Notes: generated by a model not told the origin, from the sequence alone. A stretch of 64,000 nucleotides of DNA from Coraliomargarita sp965656715 (GCA_965656715.1 CBFHLR010000002.1:62001-126000), one strand, 5' to 3'; counted from the first letter of the stretch, positions 38,050 to 46,525 are shown. Numbers and translations are program-made.

Positions 38050-38823
38050 TTAAAGTTTGCCAGCGTTCTTAAGTGAATCGCGGAGGATTTGCGCAAGGTG
38101 CATGCGCTTATAGGGCATGCCTTGCTTGTCCATCATGCCGCCGAAATGCATCATACAGCCCATGTCGGCTGCGGCAACGATGTCCGGCTTGCAGGCGGTC
38201 AGGTTCTCGATTTTGAGTTCGCCCATCTTTTCGGAAATGTTGGGGAAGCTGACTGAGAAGGTGCCGCCAAAGCCGCAGCATTGTTCCACTTCGTCGATTG
38301 GCTGGAGGTCGATGCCCTCGATGCTGTTGAGTAGAGTGCTGACGGCTTCCGGACTGCGTGAGCCACGCAAGTGACAACTGCGGTGGAAGGTCATCTTCGC
38401 GTCGAGTTGACCAGGCCACTCTGTCACGCCGAGTCCATACACGATGTAGTCGGCAAGCTCCCAAGTGCGTTCGCCTAGAGCTTTGACTTCGGGCAAGTCA
38501 TCTTCCTTTTCAAAGGCGAGTAGGGCGCCGTGAAAGATCATCGCCGCGCAGGAGCCGGATGGTGATATAATCGGCTTGTCGCCGCTAAAGACCCTGACCG
38601 CATTGCGCACGACTTTGCGTGAGTTTTCCCAGTCGCCTGCATTGAATGCAGGTTGGCCACAACAGGTTTGGCCGTCGGGCAACTCGATGTCGCAGCCGAG
38701 GAATTCAAGGACTTCGACGGTAGCCATTGCGACGTCTGCATAAAATGCGTCGCACAGGCAGGTCGTCATCATCTGGATGGACTTACCGGTCGGTCGGTTC
38801 GGTGGAGTATGAAGCAAGCTCAT
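38050..38823 (-). CDS. lutA: Lactate utilization protein A (CCG domain)
   Basis: A 257-residue cysteine-rich protein with two CCG domains: ELPDGQTCCGQPAFNAGDWE near residue 55 and DEVEQCCGFGGTFSVSFP near 185. FHRSCHLRGSRSPEA lies between them, matching the GlcF/LutA/HdrB family that binds iron-sulfur clusters. It is the first of the lutABC set, 36 bases after rhaB. Together the three proteins should oxidise L-lactate to pyruvate. Confidence 0.93.
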   Translation of the reverse strand: MSLLHTPPNRPTGKSIQMMTTCLCDAFYADVAMATVEVLEFLGCDIELPDGQTCCGQPAFNAGDWENSRKVVRNAVRVFSGDKPIISPSGSCAAMIFHGALLAFEKEDDLPEVKALGERTWELADYIVYGLGVTEWPGQLDAKMTFHRSCHLRGSRSPEAVSTLLNSIEGIDLQPIDEVEQCCGFGGTFSVSFPNISEKMGELKIENLTACKPDIVAAADMGCMMHFGGMMDKQGMPYKRMHLAQILRDSLKNAGKL

Positions 38824-38859
38824 GTGTGTGTGTTCTGTTCTCTTGCCGAGGACTAATAT

Positions 38860-40341
38860 TTAGCCTCCCGTAATTTTAGCAAATTTGATTTTCGCTTCGG
38901 CCCATGGCACTTGATCCTCGGGTTCGAAGGTTTCGACCAGTGAGGAGTTGAGAATGATTTTACGGCCTTCGGAGATGTTTTGGATGTCACTGTTGGCGAG
39001 CATTTGGACGAGGATGTTGCCGAGGCCAGTGGCTTCGACTGGGCATGCTGCGACCGTTACGCCGATTGAGTTGGCAGCAAACTGATTGAGGAGTTTGTCC
39101 TGGCAGCCGCCCCCCACAATGTGAAGGGTGCTCGGCTTGTGTTCGGTATATTGCACTAAGTTTTCCCAGACTTGTGCATAACGCAGCGCGAGGCTTTCGT
39201 AGATGCAGCGGATGATCTCACCTTTGGTTTCAGGTATCGGCTGACCGGTTTCGTGGCAATATTCTTGGATCTTTTCCGGCATGCGGCCTTCTTCGACAAA
39301 GCGGTGGTCGTCGGGATTGATAAAGCTACGGAATGGCTCTGCTTCGGCTGCGAAGCTTGCCATTTTGCTGTAGGGGACGTCTTCCCCATGGGCTTTCCAG
39401 TAGCGCTTGGTTTGTTGGATCAGCCAGAGGCCGCAAATATTCTTGAGGAAACGAACGGTGTTGTTAACGCCGGTTTCGTTCGTGAAGCCATCCGTCATCG
39501 ACTGCTCGTTGATGACAGGTTCCGGTAGTTCGAGGCCGAGCAGGGACCAAGTGCCACTGCTTAAGTAAGCGGGTGTTTGCGCTTGGCTTGGCACCGCTGC
39601 GACCGCGCTGGCGGTATCATGTCCGGCTACAGTGATCACGTTGACTCCCACGAGGCCGGTGCGTCGTGCGACTTTTTCGGTTAGGCTACCGAGTGTCGTG
39701 CCAGGGTCACTGATGCTTTTGAAAAGGTGCTTGGGCAGACCAAGTTTTTCGATCAGGTCGTAATCCCAGTCGAGTGTCTTGGCGCTATAGAGCTGGGAGG
39801 TGCTCGCGATACTACGTTCCTGAGTCTTGTTACCTGTTAGCCAAAAACCCAAAATGTCCGGGATAAAGAGGATGTCCTCGGCAGCCTCCAGTGCCGGGTT
39901 GCGACCTTCAACTTCAGAGAGCAGTTGATAGAGTGAGTTAAAGAACAAACACTCGATACCTGTCGCACCGTAAATTTCATCGCGTGGCACCTTGGCGAAG
40001 GCCTTTTCCATCATGCCGTCCGTGCGGCTGTCGCGGTAATTGTAGGGCAAGCCGAGCATGCGGCCATCTTTGTCGAAGAGGCCGTAATCAACGCCCCAAG
40101 TGTCGATACCAATGCTGACGACGGCATCGCCGTAGGTGTCGGCGGCAATGCGAAGCCCTTCCAGAATATCTTGGTAGAGTGCCGTGAGGTTGCAGTGCAC
40201 GCCGCTTGGAAGCTCGAGCCCAATGTTCTCAAAACGGTTGAGTTCGTGTAATTCGATTCGCACACCGTCGAACTCTCCGGCGAGGACGCGTCCGCTGCCA
40301 GCTCCTAAATCGACTGCAAGATATACTTTCTTTTGGCTCAT
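38860..40341 (-). CDS. rhaB: Rhamnulokinase (FGGY family)
   Basis: Phosphorylates L-rhamnulose to L-rhamnulose 1-phosphate with ATP. The 493-residue protein has the RhaB-type start VYLAVDLGAGSGRVLAGEF, GIDTWGVDYGLFD, NYRDSRTDGMM, TVAGHDTASAVAAVP and YLSSGTWSLLGLELPEP, and ends with the adenosine motif LHIVGGGCQDKLLNQFAAN. RhaB-like kinases can also take L-fuculose-like substrates. It sits between the DeoR regulator and lutABC and faces the BMC operon that holds the matching aldolase. No rhamnose isomerase is in the window. Confidence 0.92.
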   Translation of the reverse strand: MSQKKVYLAVDLGAGSGRVLAGEFDGVRIELHELNRFENIGLELPSGVHCNLTALYQDILEGLRIAADTYGDAVVSIGIDTWGVDYGLFDKDGRMLGLPYNYRDSRTDGMMEKAFAKVPRDEIYGATGIECLFFNSLYQLLSEVEGRNPALEAAEDILFIPDILGFWLTGNKTQERSIASTSQLYSAKTLDWDYDLIEKLGLPKHLFKSISDPGTTLGSLTEKVARRTGLVGVNVITVAGHDTASAVAAVPSQAQTPAYLSSGTWSLLGLELPEPVINEQSMTDGFTNETGVNNTVRFLKNICGLWLIQQTKRYWKAHGEDVPYSKMASFAAEAEPFRSFINPDDHRFVEEGRMPEKIQEYCHETGQPIPETKGEIIRCIYESLALRYAQVWENLVQYTEHKPSTLHIVGGGCQDKLLNQFAANSIGVTVAACPVEATGLGNILVQMLANSDIQNISEGRKIILNSSLVETFEPEDQVPWAEAKIKFAKITGG

Positions 40342-40379
40342 TTACGTTGGTGTATAGGTAGGTTGGTAGTAATATTAAA

Positions 40380-41141
40380 CTATTGGGCGATGGTTAGGCG
40401 TATGCCCTTGGCCTCGATTTGTTTCGCAATGTTACTGGAGATCCCGCTGTCGGTGATGATCCGCGAAATGTTGCCGCACTCTGCGAAGAAGTATTCGGAT
40501 TTTTGGTTGAACTTGCTCGAGTCGACGAGAAGCACAACCTCTTCGGCATATTGCACGAGACGCTCTTTGAATGTGGCTTGCTGCTCAAAGCCTTCGCTGG
40601 CTCCACGGTCTGTGTCGAAGCCAATGCAGGAAATGAAGGCGGTGTTGATATGGTGTCGGCGTAAGGCATTGATACTGTCACCACCGACGAACGTTCGGGT
40701 CTTGGGGTGATAGCGCCCTCCTGTAGAGATGACCTCAACATTCTCCTTGCCGGTCAAATGCTCGAGGACGGCAAAGGCATTGGTGACGACGCGATAGGGC
40801 AGGTCCGGAAGGATAGACACCAGCGAGACTGCGGTCGTGCTACTATCAAAGGCGTAGGTTTGCCCCGGTTGGATCAGTTCAATCGCTGCCTTGGCGATCG
40901 TCTTCTTGCTCTCAATGTTGAGGCTGCTTCGCTCGCTAAAAGACTGAAGATTGGGGCGCCCACTTAAACTGCTGGCACCCCCATGTATGCGTGTGAGTTG
41001 CTCGTTGTCAGCGAGAACCTGCAAGTCTCGGCGTATTGTCTCGTCGGTGACTTGAAACTCTTCTGCTAGGTCGATTGTGCGCACGGTGCCACGTTCATCC
41101 AGTAGGGCGAGAATTTGTTGGTGTCGTTCAGGGGCGAGCAT
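40380..41141 (-). CDS. DeoR family transcriptional regulator
   Basis: A 253-residue repressor-type regulator. The N-terminal helix-turn-helix RHQQILALLDERGTVRTIDLAEEF...TDETIRRDLQVL (residues 5-45) is followed by the DeoR sensor domain with GQTYAFDSSTTAVSLVSIL and SCIGFDTDRGASEGF. These bind phosphorylated sugars in related regulators. I start at ATG 41141; the longer frame runs across the intergenic operator region. It is the first gene before rhaB-lutABC and divergent from pduL, so it likely controls both. A sugar phosphate such as rhamnulose or fuculose 1-phosphate, or DHAP, is a reasonable effector. Confidence 0.9.
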   Translation of the reverse strand: MLAPERHQQILALLDERGTVRTIDLAEEFQVTDETIRRDLQVLADNEQLTRIHGGASSLSGRPNLQSFSERSSLNIESKKTIAKAAIELIQPGQTYAFDSSTTAVSLVSILPDLPYRVVTNAFAVLEHLTGKENVEVISTGGRYHPKTRTFVGGDSINALRRHHINTAFISCIGFDTDRGASEGFEQQATFKERLVQYAEEVVLLVDSSKFNQKSEYFFAECGNISRIITDSGISSNIAKQIEAKGIRLTIAQ

Positions 41142-41156
41142 GTTAAATTGTGGTCT

Positions 41157-41261
41157 ATTCTTTGTTTGTGTCTGTAGATTGTTGGAAAAAAGGCCGTAAA
41201 TGCAAGAAATATGTTGACTTGTGTTGGGAATATTTGGTTTTTTGTAGCTGAAACAAAGAAT
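41157..41261. promoter_or_regulatory. Divergent deoR/pduL control region with spaced operator pair
   Basis: ATTCTTTGTTT (41157-41167) and its exact reverse complement AAACAAAGAAT (41251-41261) bracket the shared promoter region. Their centres are 94 bases apart, about nine turns of B-DNA, so bound proteins would face the same side and could loop the DNA. The right copy ends five bases before the pduL ATG and the left copy 16 bases upstream of the deoR ATG. A TTGACT hexamer lies at 41214-41219, without a convincing -10 box. DeoR binding is inferred from position. Confidence 0.6.
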
Positions 41262-41266
41262 TTCAA

Positions 41267-41950
41267 ATGTCTTCAACACCAAATCAACCCCTGAATCGCG
41301 CCCAAATCGAACTGATGGTGCGCGCAAGTCTCAGTCGCCAACAGGGCGCAAGCGCTCCTGCTGCTGTATCGGGGCCACCCAATCCACTCGTCGTGAACTC
41401 GAGTGCGCGCCACTGCCACCTTTCGCAAGAAGCGGTTGAGATCCTCTTCGGTAAGGGCCACCAGCTCACTCCGATGAAGTGGTTGTATATGGATGGCCAG
41501 TATGCGGCTGAAGAGTCGGTGACTTTGATTGGTCCACGTAGCCGCGTGATTTCCAATCTCCGTATCCTCGGTCCTTGTCGCGACTTCAATCAGGTCGAGT
41601 TGGCATATACCGATGCGATCTCTCTTGGCTTTAAGGTGCCGGTGCGCAACTCCGGTGACATCGCAGGCACACCGGGTGGTATGCTGATGGGCCCGAAGGG
41701 CTACCTAAAAATGGAAGAGGGCATCATCCGCGCAGCACCGCACGTGCACATGACTCCTCAGGATGCCGACTACTATGGCGTCAAAGATAAGGACTTCATG
41801 AAGCTCAAGGTCGGCGGCGATTTAGCAATGACCTTTGACCGCATCTTCGTGCGCGTTGACCCGTCCTTCAAACTCGAAGTCCACATCGACACCGACGAAG
41901 CCAACGCCTGTGGCCTTGGACCGGACGTTCCTTGTGAGCTCGTTAAATAA
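41267..41950 (+). CDS. pduL: PduL-type phosphotransacylase, BMC cargo
   Basis: Converts acyl-CoA and phosphate to acyl phosphate inside the microcompartment; lactyl-CoA to lactyl phosphate is expected here. The 227-residue protein has the zinc-site triad SSARHCHLS (H49, C50, H51), APHVHMTPQDA (H159, H161) and LEVHIDTDEANAC (H206). The N-terminal amphipathic helix LNRAQIELMVRASLSRQ (9-25), followed by an Ala/Pro-rich linker, is a classic encapsulation peptide. It is the first gene of the BMC operon and divergent from deoR, with the operator-like repeat just upstream. Confidence 0.95.
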   Translation: MSSTPNQPLNRAQIELMVRASLSRQQGASAPAAVSGPPNPLVVNSSARHCHLSQEAVEILFGKGHQLTPMKWLYMDGQYAAEESVTLIGPRSRVISNLRILGPCRDFNQVELAYTDAISLGFKVPVRNSGDIAGTPGGMLMGPKGYLKMEEGIIRAAPHVHMTPQDADYYGVKDKDFMKLKVGGDLAMTFDRIFVRVDPSFKLEVHIDTDEANACGLGPDVPCELVK

Positions 41951-42013
41951 ACTTTCGGATATTACGTATCCTGAATCTCAATACATTACACACAACCAAA
42001 ACCAATACATATC

Positions 42014-42280
42014 ATGAGTGAATCAATTGGATTGATCGAAACAAAGGGCCTTACGGGCTCAATCGAGGCTAGCGATGCAATGGCTAAGGCCGCAGCGGTA
42101 AGCCTAGTGAAGCAAGTCTCCATCGGCGGTGGTTTCCTTACCGTTCTTGTTAAGGGAGACGTCGGTAGCGTTAAGGCTGCTGTTGAAGCAGGTGCAGAAG
42201 CTGCAAATCGCGTCGGTGAGCTTGTTGCTTCCAACGTCATTGCACGTCCGCACGAAGACCTCCTCAAATACTTTCAATAA
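42014..42280 (+). CDS. BMC-H shell protein 1
   Basis: An 88-residue single BMC domain that forms hexagonal shell tiles. It begins SIGLIETKGLTGSIEASDAM and has VLVKGDVGSVKAAVEAGAEAA and VIARPHEDLLKY, all standard. The segment facing the central pore reads VSIGGGF, unlike the KIGSGL and GVGSAL of the other two BMC-H proteins here. It lies 63 bases after pduL and 27 bases before the next shell gene. In the PVM locus described from Planctomyces limnophilus there are two BMC-H genes; this window has three. Confidence 0.96.
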   Translation: MSESIGLIETKGLTGSIEASDAMAKAAAVSLVKQVSIGGGFLTVLVKGDVGSVKAAVEAGAEAANRVGELVASNVIARPHEDLLKYFQ

Positions 42281-42307
42281 TAAATCCTAAGTAAGGAGAA
42301 TAATACC

Positions 42308-42586
42308 ATGGCTAAGCAAGCAATTGGAATGATCGAATGTAAGGGCCTTATCAGCCTTATGGAAGCAAGCGACGCAGCACTTAAGTCTGCAGACGTGAGC
42401 ATGACTGGCTGGGAAAAGATCGGCTCTGGTCTTGTTACCGGTTTCTATACTGGTGACGTAGCCGCAGTTAAGGCAGCTGTTGAAGCAGGTGCAGACGCAG
42501 CAGGTCAAGTTGGCGAAGTGGTCGCTGTTCAAGTGATCCCACGTCCACACGACGACCTCGGTAAGCTCGGTAGCTGGATCAGCTAA
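42308..42586 (+). CDS. BMC-H shell protein 2
   Basis: A 92-residue BMC-H protein: IGMIECKGLISLMEASDAAL, WEKIGSGLVTGFYTGDVAAV and VQVIPRPHDDLGKLG. The pore region KIGSGL is the commonest type, and GFYTGDV is slightly unusual where most have VMVRGDV. A strong Shine-Dalgarno AAGGAG (42293-42298) sits nine bases before the ATG. That is rare in this window and fits a highly expressed shell tile. It shares the operon with PduL, the kinase and the other shell proteins. Confidence 0.97.
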   Translation: MAKQAIGMIECKGLISLMEASDAALKSADVSMTGWEKIGSGLVTGFYTGDVAAVKAAVEAGADAAGQVGEVVAVQVIPRPHDDLGKLGSWIS

Positions 42587-42633
42587 ACGAAATTTGATTG
42601 AATGAAACACATGCGCGCCGGCGCATTGCCATT

Positions 42634-43818
42634 ATGAAGATCCTCATCGCCAACCTAGGCTCCACGTCTTTCAAGTATCGCCTTTACGATATGAGCGAAT
42701 CCTCTGCGGATATGCTCGCGAAGGGTGGTTTTGAGCGTGTCACTGAATATACTCCGTGCATCGAAGAGATGTTGGAAACTTTGGTGAACGATGGGCATCT
42801 TCAATCCGGTGACGATCTCGATGCAGTTGGTTTTAAGACTGTGCTCGGGAAAGACCTCAGTGGTTGTGTGAAAGCGGACGAGCGCGTCCTTGAAGCTCTG
42901 GATGGCTTCAAGGAGGTGGCTCCCGCCCACAATCCGGCCTATGCTGAAGGCATTCGCTGCTTCCAGCAAAAGCTTCCCAATGTTCCACGTGTTGCCCTGT
43001 TTGAAACTGCATTCTACCAGTGGATGACTCCGGCAGCTTACAGTTATGCAATTCCGCAAGCATGGCGTGATCTTGGAATTCGCCGCTATGGTTTCCATGG
43101 TGCGAGCCATAAGTTCATCGCTGAGCGCACGGCTGAATTGCTTGGGCGTGACGATGTCGCAAAGCGTGCTCAAGGCCTCTATGTAGATGGTCCTGGTGAG
43201 TTCGACGGTGCGCCATTCCGCGTGCTTTCTTGCCACCTCGGTGGTAGTAGCTCTGTAACTGGCATTCAGAATGGTGTCTCGATTGGCACCAGCATGGGCT
43301 TTAGCCCGCAAAGCGGCTTGCCGCAAAACAACCGAGTTGGCGATCTCGACTCGATGGCGATTCCATACGTCACTAAGATGTTGGGCATCTCGGTTGAGGA
43401 AGCGGAACGTCAACTCAATAAGGAGAGTGGCCTGCTCGGACTGTCCGGTGTGAGCAATGATGCACGCGATATTCGTGATGCAGCGGATGCCGGTAACGAA
43501 GATGCCGTTCTCGCAAATGATGTTCTGATCGACAGCATTCGCCACTGGGCGGGCTCCTTCTTCTTCAAGATGGGCGGTGCCGAAGTGATCTCCTTCACTG
43601 CTGGTATCGGTGAGAACGATGCAGAGCTGCGCGAAGCAGTTTGTGCAAACCTTGAGGGCTTGGGTGTGAAACTCGACCCTGAGGCAAACGCTAAAACAAT
43701 CCGTGGCGCCGAAGGCATCATCAGCGCACCGGACTCCACGATCAAGGTCGTGGTGATCCCCGCAAACGAAGAACTAGTCATTGCTCGCGAAGTCTATCGC
43801 AACATTCAAGCCGGCTAG
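42634..43818 (+). CDS. Acetate kinase family enzyme (BMC-associated)
   Basis: Transfers phosphate from an acyl phosphate to ADP, giving ATP and the free acid, which is probably lactate here. The 394-residue ASKHA-fold protein starts MKILIANLGSTSFKYRLYDM; the extension to TTG 42598 is not needed. It contains YGFHGASHKFIAERTAE, VLSCHLGGSSSVTGIQNG, FSPQSGLPQNNRVGDLD and ISFTAGIGENDAELR, the ACK signatures. No encapsulation peptide is visible, so it may act outside the shell on acyl phosphate leaving it. It is embedded between shell genes, as in other PVM loci. Confidence 0.93.
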   Translation: MKILIANLGSTSFKYRLYDMSESSADMLAKGGFERVTEYTPCIEEMLETLVNDGHLQSGDDLDAVGFKTVLGKDLSGCVKADERVLEALDGFKEVAPAHNPAYAEGIRCFQQKLPNVPRVALFETAFYQWMTPAAYSYAIPQAWRDLGIRRYGFHGASHKFIAERTAELLGRDDVAKRAQGLYVDGPGEFDGAPFRVLSCHLGGSSSVTGIQNGVSIGTSMGFSPQSGLPQNNRVGDLDSMAIPYVTKMLGISVEEAERQLNKESGLLGLSGVSNDARDIRDAADAGNEDAVLANDVLIDSIRHWAGSFFFKMGGAEVISFTAGIGENDAELREAVCANLEGLGVKLDPEANAKTIRGAEGIISAPDSTIKVVVIPANEELVIAREVYRNIQAG

Positions 43819-43873
43819 TATCCAATTTCTAAATACACAATAAATTCAAAGTTAATTCAACCCACATAAAACT

Positions 43874-44179
43874 ATGGCAACACAAGCAATCGGAATCCTC
43901 GAAACTAAAGGTCTTGTCGCTCTCGTGCAAGGCACAGACGCGATGCTCAAGTCCGCAAACGTTGAACTCACTGGCCCTATGAAGGGCGTCGGTAGCGCTC
44001 TTGTAAGCGTGACTGTTACTGGCGATGTCGCAGCTGTTAAGTCTGCAATCGAAGCTGGTTCAGAAACTGCCGGCCGTTACGGCGAAGTCGTGAGCGCTCA
44101 CGTGATCGCTCGTCCCCACGAAGACACTGCTGTAGTGATCCCTTCTCTTAAGCCTGCTGCAAAGCGCGCTGCTAAGTAA
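43874..44179 (+). CDS. BMC-H shell protein 3
   Basis: A 101-residue BMC-H protein: AIGILETKGLVALVQGTDAM, MKGVGSALVSVTVTGDVAAV and AHVIARPHEDTAVV. It ends in a basic tail, SLKPAAKRAAK, that the other two lack. The pore segment reads GVGSAL. The tail could contact cargo or nucleic acid, or just lie on one shell face. It is 55 bases after the kinase gene and eight bases before a BMC-P gene. Confidence 0.96.
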   Translation: MATQAIGILETKGLVALVQGTDAMLKSANVELTGPMKGVGSALVSVTVTGDVAAVKSAIEAGSETAGRYGEVVSAHVIARPHEDTAVVIPSLKPAAKRAAK

Positions 44180-44187
44180 GTTTTCCA

Positions 44188-44502
44188 ATGTATCTGGGAA
44201 AAGTCATTGGTTCCGTCGTATCGACGAAAAAGGATGAGTCCATGCGGGGGCATAAGCTCCTCATGGTTCGCCCGATGCTTGTTGATGCGGAGAACCCAAG
44301 CCAACTGAAGCCGGGCAGCAACACAATCGTGTGCGTTGATACACTCGGTGCAGGTGAGGGCGAGCTGGTGATGTTTGCCCAAGGGAGCTCGGCTCGCCAG
44401 GCAGATGGCCTGAAGCCGCTTCCCGTTGATGCAGCAATTGTTGGTCTTGTTGATGCCGTCAATATTCTTGGCGAGAATGCATACAAGGCGACGGATAGTT
44501 AA
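44188..44502 (+). CDS. BMC-P (EutN/CcmL) shell vertex protein 1
   Basis: A 104-residue pentamer-forming protein that caps shell vertices. It starts MYLGKVIGSVVSTKKDESMR and has HKLLMVRPMLVD, VDTLGAGEGELVMFAQGSSA and IVGLVDAVNI, the full EutN/CcmL fingerprint (GAGxGxxV and xQGSSAR). It lies eight bases downstream of BMC-H 3 and 19 bases before the aldehyde dehydrogenase. It is the most typical of the three BMC-P proteins in the operon. Confidence 0.96.
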   Translation: MYLGKVIGSVVSTKKDESMRGHKLLMVRPMLVDAENPSQLKPGSNTIVCVDTLGAGEGELVMFAQGSSARQADGLKPLPVDAAIVGLVDAVNILGENAYKATDS

Positions 44503-44521
44503 ACTTTAGAAGGATCAAACC

Positions 44522-45964
44522 ATGAGTCAGTTAGATGAATCAGCGATTCGTTCTGTGGTGAGTGAAGTGCTCGCACAGATGCAATCCAAAGGCACCCTTT
44601 CGATGCCAAGCATCCAGTCCCGTCCAGGTAAGCACGGCGTATTCGACGATGCAGATCAGGCCGTAGCGGCTGCGCGTAGCGGATTTGAACAGCTTCAGAA
44701 AAAGGGCTGGGCCGCACGCACCAAGATCGTCGAGATCGTTAAGCAAATGTGCTGGGACAACGCAGAGCGTTGGGGCCAAATCGAATTCAACGAAACCAAG
44801 ATCGGTCGTCTTGAGCACAAGCCTCTCAAGCTTCAGGGCGTGAAGAACGTGCTGGGCACCGAATACATGACGCCTCAAGGCATGAGTGGCGACTTCGGTA
44901 TCACGCTCGACGAAGCGGCACCTTTTGGAGTGATCGTTGCGATCACTCCGTTGACACACTCGGTGCCTACTATCGCCGGTAACATCGTCAACATGGTGGC
45001 CGCGGGTAACTCAATCGTCTTCAACCCACACCCGGGTGGTGCTGCAGTTGCTGCACTGGCGATCAACGAGTTCAATGAAGCGATCAAGGCTGAGACTGGT
45101 ATCAGCAACTTGCTGTGCACCATCGAAAAGCCATCACTGGATTCGTTCAATGCGCTTTGCACTCACGACGACGTGAACCTGCTCTGTATTACGGGCGGTC
45201 CCGGTGTGGTCGACGCTGCGATGACGACCGGTAAGCGCGCAATCTGCGCAGGTCCTGGCAATCCTCCGGTCGTTGTAGATGACTGCAGCGCACTCGACTT
45301 CGATCGTGTCGCACGCGACATCATCACAGGTGGTGGTTTCGATAACAACCTTCTCTGCATCGGTGAAAAGCAAATCATCGCGGTAGCTGATTCTTATGCG
45401 AAGACACTGGAAGCGCTGAAGCGTCAAGGTGCAGTGGTTCTGACTGCGCAGCAGCACGAAGCGATTAAGAATGAAGTCTTCGACTTTAAGAATGGCGTCG
45501 GCTGTGGCCGCCCAAGTCTGAACCGTAAGTGGGTGGGCGCAGGTCCATCTGCTCTGGGTAAGATTGCAGGCCTGAATATTGATCCTAAGGTTGAGATGCT
45601 CATCGCTGAAACTGACTTGAACGATGCATTCGTTCAGGAAGAGCAAATGATGGCCTTGCTGCCAATCGTTCGTGCAAATGACTTCAATCAAGCACTCAGC
45701 TTTGCGAAGCAGTCCGAACACGGTGACAAGCACTCCGCAATGATCCACACGATGAATGTCGACCGCATGACTCAGATGGGCCAAGCGATGGACACTACGA
45801 TCTTCGTGAAGAACGGTCCTTGTGTTGCGGGGCTCGGTATGGGCGGTGAAGGCTTCATCAGCTTCTCGATCGCAACCACGACCGGTGAGGGCATCACTAC
45901 GCCGCGCACCTTCACACGTTTCCGCCGCTGCACGCTGGTAAACAATCTTAACATCGTTTCTTAA
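44522..45964 (+). CDS. CoA-acylating aldehyde dehydrogenase, BMC cargo
   Basis: A PduP/EutE-type enzyme oxidising an aldehyde to acyl-CoA with NAD+; lactaldehyde is expected. The 480 residues include APFGVIVAITPLTHSVPTIA, NMVAAGNSIVFNPHPGG, CAGPGNPPVVVDD and the catalytic C279 in FDNNLLCIGEKQ. The N-terminal helix SQLDESAIRSVVSEVLAQMQ (2-21) plus a linker is an encapsulation peptide. It closely resembles the one on the alcohol dehydrogenase at 49250 (IRSVVSEVL versus ISRIVSEVL). NADH made here must be recycled inside the shell. The gene is preceded by an AGAAGGA ribosome-binding site. Confidence 0.95.
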   Translation: MSQLDESAIRSVVSEVLAQMQSKGTLSMPSIQSRPGKHGVFDDADQAVAAARSGFEQLQKKGWAARTKIVEIVKQMCWDNAERWGQIEFNETKIGRLEHKPLKLQGVKNVLGTEYMTPQGMSGDFGITLDEAAPFGVIVAITPLTHSVPTIAGNIVNMVAAGNSIVFNPHPGGAAVAALAINEFNEAIKAETGISNLLCTIEKPSLDSFNALCTHDDVNLLCITGGPGVVDAAMTTGKRAICAGPGNPPVVVDDCSALDFDRVARDIITGGGFDNNLLCIGEKQIIAVADSYAKTLEALKRQGAVVLTAQQHEAIKNEVFDFKNGVGCGRPSLNRKWVGAGPSALGKIAGLNIDPKVEMLIAETDLNDAFVQEEQMMALLPIVRANDFNQALSFAKQSEHGDKHSAMIHTMNVDRMTQMGQAMDTTIFVKNGPCVAGLGMGGEGFISFSIATTTGEGITTPRTFTRFRRCTLVNNLNIVS

Positions 45965-45970
45965 CTGCAA

Positions 45971-46225
45971 ATGATTCTCGCCCGCATAGATGGCCATGCA
46001 ACTGCTAGCATCGCCCACCCAAGCCTCAGGGCGCAGAAGATTGTCTTCTGCACGCCGATTGATGAGCATGGGAACACTGCGGGTTCTCCTTTCGCAGCCC
46101 TCGACCCAATTGGTGGGGGGCTGCATACGAAAGTTTTTATTACCACTGACGGCTCCTACACACAGGGGTGCGTCAACGACGATCAGTCACCCATTCGCAA
46201 TCAAGTGATGGGCATTATTGACTAA
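45971..46225 (+). CDS. BMC-P (EutN/CcmL) shell protein 2
   Basis: An 84-residue EutN-type protein: MILARIDGHATASIAHPSLR, AQKIVFCTPIDEHG, ALDPIGGGLHTKVFITTDGS and IRNQVMGIID. It is shorter and more divergent than BMC-P 1, with GGGLHTKV in place of GAGxGDxV. It lies six bases after the dehydrogenase stop and three bases before the next BMC-P gene. Three different BMC-P genes is the usual number in PVM loci. Confidence 0.93.
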   Translation: MILARIDGHATASIAHPSLRAQKIVFCTPIDEHGNTAGSPFAALDPIGGGLHTKVFITTDGSYTQGCVNDDQSPIRNQVMGIID

Positions 46226-46228
46226 CTT

Positions 46229-46525
46229 ATGAAACCGGGACGCGTAGTCGGCACAGTGACCATGAGCGATGCAGCACCGCAATTTCGCGGCGCCCGCTGG
46301 TTGTTGGTGTGCCCGATGGGAGCAGAGGAGCTTACAGATCAAAATGAGTATGGCTCTGGATGGTCTCCTGTTGTGTATGACCGCCTCGGAGCTGGAGTGG
46401 GGGATCCCATTCTTTACGTAGAAGGTGCTGAAGCGACCCAACCCTTTGATGAGCCTATACCGCTCGACGCCATCACAGTCGCACTCCTCGATACTTACCA
46501 ATACACCCCGCCCACTGAGGCCTAA
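46229..46525 (+). CDS. BMC-P (EutN/CcmL) shell protein 3
   Basis: A 98-residue EutN-type protein: MKPGRVVGTVTMSDAAPQFR, ARWLLVCPMGAEEL, VVYDRLGAGVGDPILYVEGA and ITVALLDTYQY. The GAGVGDPI motif is conserved. It begins three bases after the preceding BMC-P stop and is followed after 36 bases by the aldolase. The three vertex proteins may mix in heteropentamers or mark different vertices; that is not visible from sequence. Confidence 0.94.
   Translation: MKPGRVVGTVTMSDAAPQFRGARWLLVCPMGAEELTDQNEYGSGWSPVVYDRLGAGVGDPILYVEGAEATQPFDEPIPLDAITVALLDTYQYTPPTEA

Noticed and set aside
41214..41242. Possible sigma-70 promoter with TTGACT at 41214
   Set aside because: No acceptable -10 hexamer at 16-18 bases; the -35-like match alone is too weak to list as a promoter.
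42655..43545. A 296-residue frame antisense to the acetate kinase family gene
   Set aside because: The plus-strand kinase signatures are intact over this interval, and the antisense frame has no start context or family pattern.
45134..46126. A 330-residue frame antisense to the aldehyde dehydrogenase and a BMC-P gene
   Set aside because: It covers conserved dehydrogenase and EutN motifs on the plus strand and shows no domain of its own; it is Cys/Arg/His-rich, as expected of a shadow.
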